In this document: positions 8,308-15,473 of the stretch, in pieces
Layout: each line of letters opens with the position of its first letter
Position numbering within the stretch: the first letter of the stretch is position 1
NCBI GenBank assembly: GCA_017382555.1
Contig: JAFOAB010000310.1
Span: 1 to 24,112 of the forward strand
DNA: 24,112 nt
Reading direction: 5' to 3'
Source: Clostridia bacterium
Lineage (GTDB): Bacteria > Bacillota > Clostridia > Oscillospirales > CAG-272
Notes under the pieces: generated by a model
What the model saw: only the letters and a program-made list of their open reading frames with translations
What the model was told of the DNA's origin: nothing
The model's database searches: none
Position numbers and translations under genes: made by a program

Positions 8308-8388
8308 ACCTCATCCTCCATTTCGGAAAAACGCTTGAAAACGCAAAAAAGCTGTGTTATCATATACGGGATTGACTTACAACTGATT

Positions 8389-8417
8389 ATTATACACTAT
8401 ATTATTTAATATTTCAA
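8389..8417 (-). promoter_or_regulatory. Near-consensus sigma-A promoter for the unknown-ispD-ispF operon
   Basis: On the minus strand TTGAAA (8417-8412) is followed by exactly 17 nt and a perfect TATAAT (8394-8389). Transcription would start near 8382, giving a leader of about 75 nt before the ATG at 8307. No riboswitch-like fold was recognised in that leader. Confidence 0.85.
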
Positions 8418-8446
8418 TTATATTCACAAAAAAAGAGTGGCTTATT

Positions 8447-9376
8447 ATGACGAAAAAGCATTTGTTCGGCAACGTTATTTTGTTACTTACCGCAATTATT
8501 TGGGGTAGCGCATTCGTGGCTCAGCGCTCGGGGCTTGATTTTATGGGTCCCTTCACCTTCAACGGTGTTCGCTCCTTCATCGGTGCCGCCGCCTTGGGTC
8601 TGTTTTTGCTTCTGCGTGCTCTCTTTACGAGATCCTCCCTCAAATTCACGCTTAAGGAGCTTGCCTACGGTGCGGTATGCGGAGCTATACTGTTCGCGGC
8701 AAGCACCTCGCAGCAGGCAGGTCTTGCTACCGTAAGCGCAGGACGTGCCGGCTTTCTTACTGCGCTTTACATAATCCTCGTCCCCATCATTCGCGCACTC
8801 GGCGGCAAGAAGCTCCGCCCATGCGTTATCGGCGCTGTAGCACTTGCAATGCTCGGTCTCTTTATGCTCAGTGCCTCCTCCGCAGATATGCCCGACGGCA
8901 AATTCTCCCTCACGGCACTTTTTGCGGGCTTTTCCTTTGGTGACGTGCTTGTTATCATCAGCGCGCTTTGCTACAGCTTCCACATAATTGCCGTTGATGC
9001 ATTTGCCCCCAATATGGACTCGGTTAAGCTTTCGTGGCTTCAGTTCCTTATCTGCGGCATCATTTCCCTTCCGTTCATCTTCATTATCGACGGTGCCATC
9101 CCCGTAATAGACTTTGACAGCGGACTTTTTGAGCTGCTTTACGCAGGCGTTATGTCAAGCGGTGTAGCCTACACACTGCAGATCCTCGGTCAAAAGCTTT
9201 CCCCCAATCCCACCGTTGCATCCGTGCTTATGTCAACGGAATCCGTATTTGCAGTCATCTTCGGCGTGATCATACTGCGCGAAAGCCACACGCTTATCGA
9301 ATATCTCGGCTGTGCGCTCGTCTTTGCCGCAGTTATCCTCGTTCAGCTCCCCAAAAGAGCCGCAACAAACAAATAA
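8447..9376 (+). CDS. EamA/DMT superfamily transporter
   Basis: This 309-aa integral membrane protein has about ten hydrophobic helices arranged as two EamA repeats. The first repeat starts with LLTAIIWGSAFVAQRSGLDF, a hallmark of drug/metabolite exporters of the RhaT/YdcZ/EamA type. The second includes YAGVMSSGVAYTLQILGQKL and LMSTESVFAVIFGVIILRE near residues 235-285, which matches the conserved family signature. The substrate cannot be inferred. The gene stands alone: a divergent promoter region lies upstream and a strong terminator follows 7 nt after the stop. Its ribosome site is weak (AGAGTGG). A role in exporting amino acids or metabolites is plausible, but a link to the uronate operon downstream is not supported. 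Confidence 0.9.
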   Translation: MTKKHLFGNVILLLTAIIWGSAFVAQRSGLDFMGPFTFNGVRSFIGAAALGLFLLLRALFTRSSLKFTLKELAYGAVCGAILFAASTSQQAGLATVSAGRAGFLTALYIILVPIIRALGGKKLRPCVIGAVALAMLGLFMLSASSADMPDGKFSLTALFAGFSFGDVLVIISALCYSFHIIAVDAFAPNMDSVKLSWLQFLICGIISLPFIFIIDGAIPVIDFDSGLFELLYAGVMSSGVAYTLQILGQKLSPNPTVASVLMSTESVFAVIFGVIILRESHTLIEYLGCALVFAAVILVQLPKRAATNK

Positions 9377-9383
9377 CCAACCC

Positions 9384-9428
9384 AAAAAGGAGATACGAAA
9401 CTGCGTTTCCGTATCTCCCTTTTATTTT
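9384..9428 (+). terminator. Rho-independent terminator of the EamA transporter gene
   Basis: GGAGATAC (9389-9396) pairs with GTATCTCC (9411-9418). The inner stem GAAAC/GTTTC closes on a TGC loop with one bulged C. CTTTTATTTT follows. The A tract before it could make it work weakly in both directions. Confidence 0.88.
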
Positions 9429-9440
9429 GCCTGTGAAACA

Positions 9441-9458
9441 TCGCAAAACATTTTGCGA
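9441..9458. promoter_or_regulatory. Palindromic operator candidate upstream of the uxuA promoter
   Basis: TCGCAAAACATTTTGCGA is a perfect 8-bp inverted repeat around a CA centre, ending 5 nt before the predicted -35 box. Size and symmetry fit a dimeric GntR- or LacI-type regulator. There is no T tract, so it is not a terminator. The sequence TTTTGCGAACT at its right side also occurs in the repeat at 14577-14677, so it could be a fragment of that repeat class. Confidence 0.45.
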
Positions 9459-9463
9459 ACTAC

Positions 9464-9492
9464 TTTACAGCAGTATATTTCCGTGATAAAAT
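9464..9492 (+). promoter_or_regulatory. Sigma-A promoter of the uxuA operon with extended -10
   Basis: TTTACA (9464-9469), a 17-nt spacer, and TAAAAT (9487-9492) with TGA directly before it form an extended -10 promoter. Transcription would start near 9499, about 30 nt before the uxuA ATG. Confidence 0.65.
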
Positions 9493-9495
9493 GAA

Positions 9496-9510
9496 CTCAA
9501 ACGATTTGAG
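9496..9510. promoter_or_regulatory. Palindromic operator candidate at the uxuA transcription start
   Basis: CTCAAACGATTTGAG is a 6-bp inverted repeat around CGA. It lies just after the -10 box and covers the predicted start site, the classic position for a repressor. It does not match a catabolite-responsive element well, since the expected TG and CA positions are wrong. A weak RNA hairpin is an alternative reading. Confidence 0.45.
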
Positions 9511-9528
9511 CAAAGGAGAAAGACCGCT

Positions 9529-10617
9529 ATGCCAATGAAAATGACGTTCCGTTGGTACGGAGAGGGCAACGACCGCATCAAGCTGTCGGACATCAAGCAG
9601 ATTCCCGGTGTTGACGGTATCGTTTGGGCGCTTCACCACAAGATGCCCGGCGAGATTTGGGAGGAGCACGAGATTGCCGAAGTCAAGCGTCAGCTTGACG
9701 AGTACGGCTTTAACATGGACGTCGTTGAATCCGTAAACGTTCACGACGACATAAAAATAGGTCTCCCCACCCGCGACGTATATATCGAAAATTACAAGAC
9801 CACGATACGAAATCTTTCCAAATTCGGCGTTAAGGTCATCTGCTACAACTTTATGCCGATCTTCGATTGGACGCGCTCCAACCTCTTCCACCCCGTGGGC
9901 GACGGCTCCACCGCGCTCTTTTATGAGAAGAATATGATTCAGGATGACTACAACGCAATGGCGAAGTACATCCTTGATTTCACCGAAAAATACAATATGT
10001 CCTTCCCCGGCTGGGAGCCCGAGAGAATGGCAAAGCTTGACGAGTTGTTTAAGGCTTACGAGGGCGTTGACCACGAAAGGCTTTGGGCAAATCTCAAGTA
10101 TTTTCTTGAGGCGATAATGCCCACCTGCCGCGAATGCGATATCAAAATGGCGATCCATATGGATGACCCGCCGTGGGATATCTTCGGACTGCCTCGCCTT
10201 CTTGTAAACGAGGCAAATATCGACCGCTTCCTTCGTATGGTCGATGACGAGTATAACTGTCTTACGCTCTGCTCGGGCAGCCTTAACGCAGACCCGACAA
10301 ATAACGTAGCGGATATAGTACGCAAGCATTGTGGCCGCATTGCATTTGCGCACATCAGAAACGTAAAGCATTTTGAAAACGGAGATTTTTCCGAGGCATC
10401 GCACCGTGATTGCGATGGAGATACCGGTATCCTTGATATTCTCAAGGCATATCACGATTGCGGCTTTGAGGGTTACATCCGCCCCGACCACGGCAGACAC
10501 CTTTGGGACGAGGGTCCCGGCAACGTACGTCCCGGCTACGGACTTTACGACCGTGCGCTCGGCATTATGTATATGCTCGGCGTGTGGGACAGTCTTGAAA
10601 AATTCGATAAGAAATAA
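9529..10617 (+). CDS. uxuA: Mannonate dehydratase
   Basis: This 362-aa enzyme dehydrates D-mannonate to 2-keto-3-deoxy-D-gluconate in hexuronate catabolism. It has the short (about 350-360 aa) Firmicute form of UxuA. Family blocks visible are MKMTFRWYGEGND at the N terminus, VESVNVHDDIKIG, CYNFMPIFDWTR, MAIHMDDPPWDIFGLPR near residue 205, TLCSGSLNAD near 245, FAHIRNVKHF near 275 and GYIRPDHGRHLWDE near 320. These contain the conserved Cys and His residues expected to bind the metal. AAAGGAG lies about 10 nt before the ATG. It is the first gene of a four-gene operon; the next gene starts 11 nt after its stop. Confidence 0.96.
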   Translation: MPMKMTFRWYGEGNDRIKLSDIKQIPGVDGIVWALHHKMPGEIWEEHEIAEVKRQLDEYGFNMDVVESVNVHDDIKIGLPTRDVYIENYKTTIRNLSKFGVKVICYNFMPIFDWTRSNLFHPVGDGSTALFYEKNMIQDDYNAMAKYILDFTEKYNMSFPGWEPERMAKLDELFKAYEGVDHERLWANLKYFLEAIMPTCRECDIKMAIHMDDPPWDIFGLPRLLVNEANIDRFLRMVDDEYNCLTLCSGSLNADPTNNVADIVRKHCGRIAFAHIRNVKHFENGDFSEASHRDCDGDTGILDILKAYHDCGFEGYIRPDHGRHLWDEGPGNVRPGYGLYDRALGIMYMLGVWDSLEKFDKK

Positions 10618-10628
10618 GGAGAAATAAA

Positions 10629-11474
10629 ATGATACAGCTTCCCATCAATATAGATTACACCGGCAAGGTAGTTGTCGTTACCGGCGCGGGCGGACTCATC
10701 TGCGGCGCAATGGCAAGAGCTTTCGCTCAGTCGGGTGCTAAGGTAGCGGCTCTTGACCTCAACGAAGATGCGGTTAAAAAGCTTGCCGATGAGCTGAAAT
10801 CGGAGGGATTTATCTGCGAGGGATACAAAGCAAACGTCCTTGATAAGGCCGTACTGGAGGAGGTACACCAAGCGGTTATCGCCGACCTCGGTGAATGCGA
10901 CATCCTCGTAAACGGTGCGGGCGGAAACAACCCGAGAGCCACTACCGACAACGAATATCAGCACGAGGCGTTTGAGGGGTGCAAATCCTTCTTCGACCTT
11001 GCCCCTGACGGAATTGACTTCGTATTTAAGTTGAATTTCCAGGGTGCGCTTCTCCCCACACAGGTATTTGCAAAGGATATGGTAGCAAAAAAGAAGGGCT
11101 GTATTCTTAACATCTCCTCAATGAATTCCTACACGCCCCTCACCAAGATCCCCGCATATTCTGCGGCAAAGGCGGCAATCTCCAACTTTACGCAGTGGCT
11201 TGCCACCCACTTTGCGGGCACCGGCATTCGTTGCAACGCAATTGCCCCCGGCTTCCTCGTATCCGCACAGAATTACAGTCTTCTCTTTAACGAAGACGGC
11301 ACCCCGAAGCCGAGAAGCGCAAAGATACTTGCGGGTACTCCCATGGGCAGATTTGTGGATGCATCCGAGCTACTCGGCGGCACCTTGTTCCTTTGCGACG
11401 ATAAATCCGCCTCCGCAATCAGCGGCATAGTGCTTCCCATCGACTGCGGCTTTTCCGCTTATTCGGGAGTTTGA
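10629..11474 (+). CDS. SDR-family D-mannonate oxidoreductase (fructuronate reductase type)
   Basis: This 281-aa short-chain dehydrogenase has the cofactor loop TGAGGLICG at residues 18-26, NGAGG at 95-99, active-site Ser in ISSMNS near 163, and YSAAK with Tyr177 and Lys181. It lies between uxuA and uxaC. SDR proteins at this position, such as B. subtilis YjmF, reduce D-fructuronate to D-mannonate with NAD(P)H, replacing the unrelated UxuB of E. coli. That role is inferred from family and context. The loop carries Cys where many SDRs have Gly, which I believe is normal in this subgroup. AAGGAGAAATAAA precedes the ATG. The stop lies 2 nt before the likely uxaC ATG. Confidence 0.88.
   Translation: MIQLPINIDYTGKVVVVTGAGGLICGAMARAFAQSGAKVAALDLNEDAVKKLADELKSEGFICEGYKANVLDKAVLEEVHQAVIADLGECDILVNGAGGNNPRATTDNEYQHEAFEGCKSFFDLAPDGIDFVFKLNFQGALLPTQVFAKDMVAKKKGCILNISSMNSYTPLTKIPAYSAAKAAISNFTQWLATHFAGTGIRCNAIAPGFLVSAQNYSLLFNEDGTPKPRSAKILAGTPMGRFVDASELLGGTLFLCDDKSASAISGIVLPIDCGFSAYSGV
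11465..11469 (+). promoter_or_regulatory. Ribosome binding site that decides the uxaC start
   Basis: GGGAG lies 7 nt before the ATG at 11477. A longer reading from TTG at 11471 would leave the site only 1 nt from the start codon, so ATG 11477 is preferred. Confidence 0.75.
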
Positions 11475-11476
11475 TT

Positions 11477-12796
11477 ATGTTTTTTGACGATAATCTTTTA
11501 ATTTACACAGCCACGGGCAAGGCGCTTTACGAGAAGGTAAAGGAGCTGCCGATCATCGACTATCATTGCCACCTCGACCAGCGCAAAATTGCCGAAAACA
11601 GCACCTTTACCGACATCGGCGAGCTGTGGCTTGCAGGCGACCATTACAAATGGCGCGCCATGCGTATGTGCGGAGTGGACGAGTATTATATCACAGGCGG
11701 TGCAAGCTTCAAGGAAAAGTTTTTGAAGTATGCGGAAATCGTGCCAAACCTTATCGGCAACCCGCTTTACTACTGGACGCATCTTGAGCTGAAGCAGATA
11801 TTCGGCATTGATACGCCCCTTAACGCAGAAAGCGCAGAAAACATCTACAACGCCGCAAATGAAAAGCTGAAGTCAGTAACGGTGCAGGATATGCTCAACG
11901 CCTTTAAGGTGGAATTTATCGGCACCACGGACGATCCCGTCGACGATCTTGCGTATCACAAGACGTACGGCAGCATCAACGTAACCCCCACCTTCCGCCC
12001 CGATAAGCTTTTCCTTTTTGAGGATAGCTACATAGCAAGGCTCGGTAATGCAGCGGGGATAGAGATAAATGGTCTTGACGATCTTCTGATGGCTCTCTCC
12101 CTTCGTCTTGACTATTTTGTTACCAAGGGATGCCGAATGGCTGACCACGGAATGGACAGATTCCCCGATAGCTATGCCGACTATGCGGCGGCGAAGGAGC
12201 TTTTCGAAATAAGGGATTCCCTTACCGAGGAGGAGCAGGAGAGCCTCAAGGGCTTTATCCTCGTATGGCTGTCTAAGGAATACGCAAAGCGCAATATCAC
12301 CGTACAGCTCCACTTTGCGGTAACGCGCAACGTAAATCCCAAAATGTACGAGCTTTGCGGAGTTGACAGCGGCTTTGACGTGGTAAGCGAAATTCCCACC
12401 GTACAAAACCTCGTTGGCTTTTTAAGCCGCATTGACGACGATGAGCGTCCGAACACCGTGCTTTATACTCTGAACGATTCAAGCCTCGCATCGATTGCCT
12501 GCGTTACCGGTGCGTTCAGGAACGTGAGAATGGGGGCCGCGTGGTGGTTTAACGACACCGTTGAGGGCATTCGCCGCAATCTCAAGATAATTGCCGAGTA
12601 TTCGAGTCTTGGCAACAATCTCGGTATGCTTACCGATTCCCGTAGCTTTTCAAGCTACTGCCGCTTCGATTTCTTCCGTCGTATTCTTTGCGACTACGTA
12701 GGCAATCTCGTGGAAAAGGGAGAATATGATGAGGCGAGCGCAATTCAACTCGTTGAAAATATTTGCTATTATAATGCTAAAAGGATGGTAGACTAA
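11477..12796 (+). CDS. uxaC: Glucuronate isomerase (uronate isomerase)
   Basis: This 439-aa amidohydrolase-fold enzyme isomerises D-glucuronate to D-fructuronate, and D-galacturonate to D-tagaturonate. Visible blocks: IIDYHCHLDQRKIAEN near residue 30 with the HxH metal ligands, ADHGMDRF near 220, ITVQLHFAVTRNVN near 275, and GMLTDSRSFSSYCRFDFFRRIL near 385-405 with the conserved Asp and Arg. It is somewhat shorter than the 465-470 aa usual for the family. An in-frame TTG at 11471 would overlap the SDR stop, but ATG 11477 is better placed for GGGAG. Its stop shares a base with the next start (TAATG), so the aldolase is translationally coupled. Confidence 0.95.
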   Translation: MFFDDNLLIYTATGKALYEKVKELPIIDYHCHLDQRKIAENSTFTDIGELWLAGDHYKWRAMRMCGVDEYYITGGASFKEKFLKYAEIVPNLIGNPLYYWTHLELKQIFGIDTPLNAESAENIYNAANEKLKSVTVQDMLNAFKVEFIGTTDDPVDDLAYHKTYGSINVTPTFRPDKLFLFEDSYIARLGNAAGIEINGLDDLLMALSLRLDYFVTKGCRMADHGMDRFPDSYADYAAAKELFEIRDSLTEEEQESLKGFILVWLSKEYAKRNITVQLHFAVTRNVNPKMYELCGVDSGFDVVSEIPTVQNLVGFLSRIDDDERPNTVLYTLNDSSLASIACVTGAFRNVRMGAAWWFNDTVEGIRRNLKIIAEYSSLGNNLGMLTDSRSFSSYCRFDFFRRILCDYVGNLVEKGEYDEASAIQLVENICYYNAKRMVD

Positions 12797-13347
12797 TGCA
12801 GAAGTTCATACCCGTTGTGGTGATCAAGGAAATGTCCGAAACAGACAAAATACTCACAGCACTGAAGAAGAGCAACATTATGTGCGCAGAGATAACCTTC
12901 CGCACCGCTTGTGCGGCAGAGGCTATCGAATACGCCTCCAAAAATTATCCCGATATGGAGATAGGCGCAGGCACCGTTATAAATGCAGAGCAGTGCGAGG
13001 CGGCTCTTGCGGCAGGCGCAACCTTCATCGTATCCCCCGGCTTTTCCCCCTCCGTTGCCAAGATTTGCGTAGATAGGAATATCCCCTATTACCCCGGCTG
13101 TGTCACCCCCACGGAGATAATGGCGGCGCTTGAATACGGCATTACCACCGTCAAATTCTTTCCCGCAAACGTATACGGTGGTCTTAAGGCGCTCAAGGCG
13201 CTTTCCGCCCCCTTCCCGCAGGTTAAGTTCATCCCCACCGGCGGAGTTGACAGAAGCAATATCGACGAGTTCCTTGCATTCGACAAGGTTGCCGCAATCG
13301 GAGGCAGCTTCTTCGTAAAGGAAGCGCTTGAAAAGCTTGCAGAGTAA
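12796..13347 (+). CDS. eda: 2-keto-3-deoxy-6-phosphogluconate aldolase (KDPG/KHG aldolase)
   Basis: This 183-aa class I aldolase splits KDPG into pyruvate and glyceraldehyde-3-phosphate, the last step of the route. The Schiff-base lysine is Lys120 in TTVKFFPA. Other active-site blocks are AEITFRT with Glu32 and Arg36, GAGTV at 57-61, SPGFSP at 80-85, GCVTPTE at 101-107 and IPTGGV near 150. The protein is 20-30 residues shorter than most homologues: it lacks the N-terminal helix and starts directly at the first strand (IPVVVI). The TAATG overlap with uxaC supports this start. The operon ends here at a strong terminator. The KDG kinase needed between UxuA and this enzyme is not in the window. 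Confidence 0.95.
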   Translation: MQKFIPVVVIKEMSETDKILTALKKSNIMCAEITFRTACAAEAIEYASKNYPDMEIGAGTVINAEQCEAALAAGATFIVSPGFSPSVAKICVDRNIPYYPGCVTPTEIMAALEYGITTVKFFPANVYGGLKALKALSAPFPQVKFIPTGGVDRSNIDEFLAFDKVAAIGGSFFVKEALEKLAE

Positions 13348-13351
13348 TATT

Positions 13352-13390
13352 AAAGCCGCAGAGAGCGTGATCTCTGCGGCTTTATTTATT
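13352..13390. terminator. Bidirectional terminator between the uronate operon and the GH28-like gene
   Basis: AAAGCCGCAGAGA (13352-13364) and TCTCTGCGGCTTT (13371-13383) form a perfect 13-bp stem around a 6-nt loop. A T-rich tail follows on the plus strand and an A/T tail on the other side, so it can stop both convergent genes. Confidence 0.92.
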
Positions 13391-14522
13391 CCTGAACGTC
13401 TCTTATTACCGAAGCACGTATCGTTCCCTCGTTTTTGAAGCACGGGGGATTCACGCCCTCCGCGCACGTTTGGTGGATGTTATCGGCAACGAGGCGGTTT
13501 ATCTCCGCACCCTCGTCAATTTTGACGAGCGGTGCGTTCGTTTGGGTGCATTCGTGGCGCGTTATATCGCGCAAAATAATGTTGCCCGCCTTAATTCCCT
13601 TTTCTATCCAAACTATCGCAAGCTTTTCGATAACGCCCTTCTCCCAATATGTAAAGCAATCCTCGGGAAGGGGCTTTGCGGTCTTAACCGCGCGCACGTG
13701 CTCCACGGTTATATCGTCAAACCACGTGGGTGTGCCCGGTCTTGAATTATGCTGTGAGATAAGCACGGCATTGTGTCTGTAATCTCCGTAAACGCCGGAT
13801 ATTTTAACACATCTTATATCGTATCCCTCGTTTGACTGCAGTCTTATTCCGGAATAGCCGTTTTCGGCGCTCACGTTTCGTATATCCACGTTCATAATAT
13901 GGCCGTAGGATATTTCTGCGTGCTTTTCGTCGATGGTGGTGAGGGATACCATATCATCGTTTGTGGTGCCGCAGATATTCTCTATAACGCCGTCACGCGC
14001 AGGGCCGTTTATATGCACGCCGTCCGTGGTGCCAAAGTGGTGATTGTAATCACAGAAGATATCGCGCACAACGAACCCGCGTACGCTTGCGATCTGTATT
14101 CCATAGCTGACGGGGTCCTTTACCGTCAGTTTTTCAAGCACGATCTTATCAACGTGCGCAAAGCGCATCATCTTGCCCTTAAAGAGCTTCGGGCTGTACG
14201 GCTCATCCTCTCGGTGCTTTGCCTCATACACGGCGTCAAGCCCCATTGCATCGCAATTTCCGTCCCAGATACCGCCGATTATCTCAATGCGCTCGTCTCT
14301 GCCGCCGCCCGCAAAATGCTCGTTTTCAATAATCGAGCAACGCGACATCGGTGCCGCCAATATTCGTGCGCCGGGGGAAAGTATGAGCCTTGTGTCGGAA
14401 TGTATTATAAGCGTTTTGCTTATCAGATACGTACCCGGCATATCAACGGTCACAATGCCCCTTTTATCAAGCATTTCCTGCAATTCTCGCGTGTTGTCCG
14501 TAATTCCGTCTGCGTACAGCAT
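13386..14522 (-). CDS. GH28-like right-handed beta-helix protein (putative intracellular polygalacturonase)
   Basis: This 378-aa protein opens with DGITDNTRELQEMLD, the usual start of a pectin-lyase-fold parallel beta-helix domain. Repeating short strand-turn units run through the rest. The pattern of GH28 catalytic positions can be traced: Asp167 in TTDGVHI (for NTD), Asp189/Asp190 in TNDDMVSL (for DD), His208 in SYGHIMN (for GHG) and Arg227 in SGIRLQS (for RIK). The second Gly of GHG is absent and the DD-to-His spacing is short, so assignment to GH28 is tentative. There is no signal peptide, so it should act in the cytosol, perhaps on short oligouronides or glycosides taken up whole. It is convergent with the uronate operon and shares its terminator. 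The ATG has GGAGGT 5 nt upstream. Confidence 0.75.
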   Translation of the reverse strand: MLYADGITDNTRELQEMLDKRGIVTVDMPGTYLISKTLIIHSDTRLILSPGARILAAPMSRCSIIENEHFAGGGRDERIEIIGGIWDGNCDAMGLDAVYEAKHREDEPYSPKLFKGKMMRFAHVDKIVLEKLTVKDPVSYGIQIASVRGFVVRDIFCDYNHHFGTTDGVHINGPARDGVIENICGTTNDDMVSLTTIDEKHAEISYGHIMNVDIRNVSAENGYSGIRLQSNEGYDIRCVKISGVYGDYRHNAVLISQHNSRPGTPTWFDDITVEHVRAVKTAKPLPEDCFTYWEKGVIEKLAIVWIEKGIKAGNIILRDITRHECTQTNAPLVKIDEGAEINRLVADNIHQTCAEGVNPPCFKNEGTIRASVIRDVQE

Positions 14523-14576
14523 AAATACCTCCGCGAATATTTTTCATTTACCCAACATCATAAAGTTAAAGAAAAT

Positions 14577-14677
14577 GCCAACCGCAGGATCCTTCACTGC
14601 GAGTTCGCAAACGTCATTCTCGAGCAAAGCGAAGAATCTTTTGCGAACTCTCCGCTCGAGGATGACGGGCGGTTGGC
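14577..14677. repeat. Palindromic intergenic repeat element, about 101 bp
   Basis: The outer inverted repeat is GCCAACCGC (14577-14585) / GCGGTTGGC (14669-14677). Inside it, GAGTTCGCAAA (14601-14611) and TTTGCGAACTC (14640-14650) form a perfect 11-bp pair. The apex pairs ATTCT (616-620 of 14 kb) with AGAAT (633-637). ATCCTT near 14589 pairs with GAGGAT near 14658. In addition GTCATTCTCGAGC (14613-14625) is nearly the reverse complement of GCTCGAGGATGAC (14654-14666), a crossing, alternative pairing. Motifs such as TCATTCT...GAAGAATCT resemble palindromic repeats scattered between genes in many bacterial genomes. It has no ORF and fills most of the gap between two minus-strand genes. Confidence 0.75.
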
Positions 14678-14699
14678 TTAGCTTAATTGTATTGTCCTT

Positions 14700-15431
14700 T
14701 TATCTGCCCTTTATTTCCTTAAAGCCGTCAATTTCTCCGCGGCATACAGCACCGAAGATGCGTGTGCGCAGACCGCGATTTTCCTTATCGAGCTTATATA
14801 AAAGCTCCTTCATATCCGCACGCTTGCTGTCCTTATCCGCAGGACAGGTGCTTTCCACAACGGGAAGCGGAACCTTGCGGCAGAAGCTTTTTATCTCCTT
14901 TTCCTCCAGATACACAAACGGGCGAATGACCGTCACATCCGTGCGGGAAAGGTAGGTTTTCGGCTGAAAGCACCCCACTCTGCCCTCATAAAAGAGGTTA
15001 AGCATAAAGGTTTCCACCACATCGTCGTTATGATGACCGAGCGCTATCTTGTTTGCACCGCACGCCTTTGCCGCCTCGTGAAGCACCCCTCGGCGCATTT
15101 TGGAGCAAAGCGAGCAGGGATTTGTTTCCTTGCGGACGTCAAAAACGACCTCGTAGATCTGCGTCTTTTCGATATGGTATTTTATTCCGCGCTCCTCGCA
15201 AAGCTTGGCAACCTCGGAAAAATCCATCCCCGGTGCGCCGATATCCACGGTAACGCCGATAAGCTCGTATTTTTTCGGGTAAAAGCGGCGCATCTCGTCA
15301 AGCGCTAAAAGCAGGGCAAGCGAATCCTTGCCGCCCGAAATTCCGACGGCGATAACGTCACCGTCGTCAATGAGGTCGTAATGCTCACACGCACGGCGCG
15401 TGTGGCTCAATATTTTTTGAATCTCTACCAC
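14700..15431 (-). CDS. TtcA-type PP-loop ATPase (putative tRNA 2-thiolation enzyme)
   Basis: This protein is about 243 aa. The PP-loop SGGKDS lies at residues 32-37 and adenylates the target base. PCSLCSKMRRG (Cys106, Cys109) and a further Cys196 in ESTCPAD match the three-Cys pattern by which TtcA proteins hold a [4Fe-4S] cluster. GHHNDDVVET near residue 135 is the second conserved block. TtcA thiolates cytidine 32 of certain tRNAs; relatives thiolate other positions, so the exact target is not certain. The frame stays open up to 15533, but that stretch overlaps the divergent promoter region and the next gene. GTG at 15431, with GGAG 6 nt upstream, gives the normal TtcA N terminus and is preferred. 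Confidence 0.85.
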   Translation of the reverse strand: MVEIQKILSHTRRACEHYDLIDDGDVIAVGISGGKDSLALLLALDEMRRFYPKKYELIGVTVDIGAPGMDFSEVAKLCEERGIKYHIEKTQIYEVVFDVRKETNPCSLCSKMRRGVLHEAAKACGANKIALGHHNDDVVETFMLNLFYEGRVGCFQPKTYLSRTDVTVIRPFVYLEEKEIKSFCRKVPLPVVESTCPADKDSKRADMKELLYKLDKENRGLRTRIFGAVCRGEIDGFKEIKGR

Positions 15432-15437
15432 GTTTTT

Positions 15438-15442
15438 CTCCG
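15438..15442 (-). promoter_or_regulatory. Ribosome binding site deciding the GTG start of the PP-loop gene
   Basis: CGGAG on the minus strand lies 6 nt before GTG at 15431. No ATG in the open frame between it and the PP-loop offers a better start. Confidence 0.7.
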
Positions 15443-15445
15443 ATA

Positions 15446-15473
15446 TGTCAAATTGCTCCGTTGTGAATATACT
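15446..15473 (+). promoter_or_regulatory. Weak promoter candidate for the amidase gene
   Basis: TATACT (15468-15473) is a good -10 box about 28 nt before the amidase ATG. The -35 position (TGTCAA, 16-nt spacer) is poor. The same stretch must also hold the promoter of the divergent PP-loop gene, which I could not place. Confidence 0.3.

Noticed and set aside
8341..8382. Possible riboswitch in the leader of the ispD operon
   Set aside because: The leader is about 75 nt and shows direct repeats of GCGTTTT but no stable stem or known aptamer pattern.
8372..8405. TTGACT on the plus strand as promoter of the EamA gene
   Set aside because: No good -10 box at 16-18 nt; candidates TATATT and TATTAT are misplaced. 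A promoter for this gene must lie here but I could not fix it.
9496..9510. Catabolite-responsive element (CcpA site) at uxuA
   Set aside because: The palindrome has a CG at the centre but lacks the conserved TG and CA positions of cre.
9460..10500. A 346-codon open frame on the minus strand opposite uxuA
   Set aside because: It mirrors the uxuA frame, lacks a ribosome site and shows no known domain.
12796..13347. Truncated or broken aldolase gene
   Set aside because: It is shorter than usual but all catalytic residues are present and the start is fixed by the TAATG overlap with uxaC.
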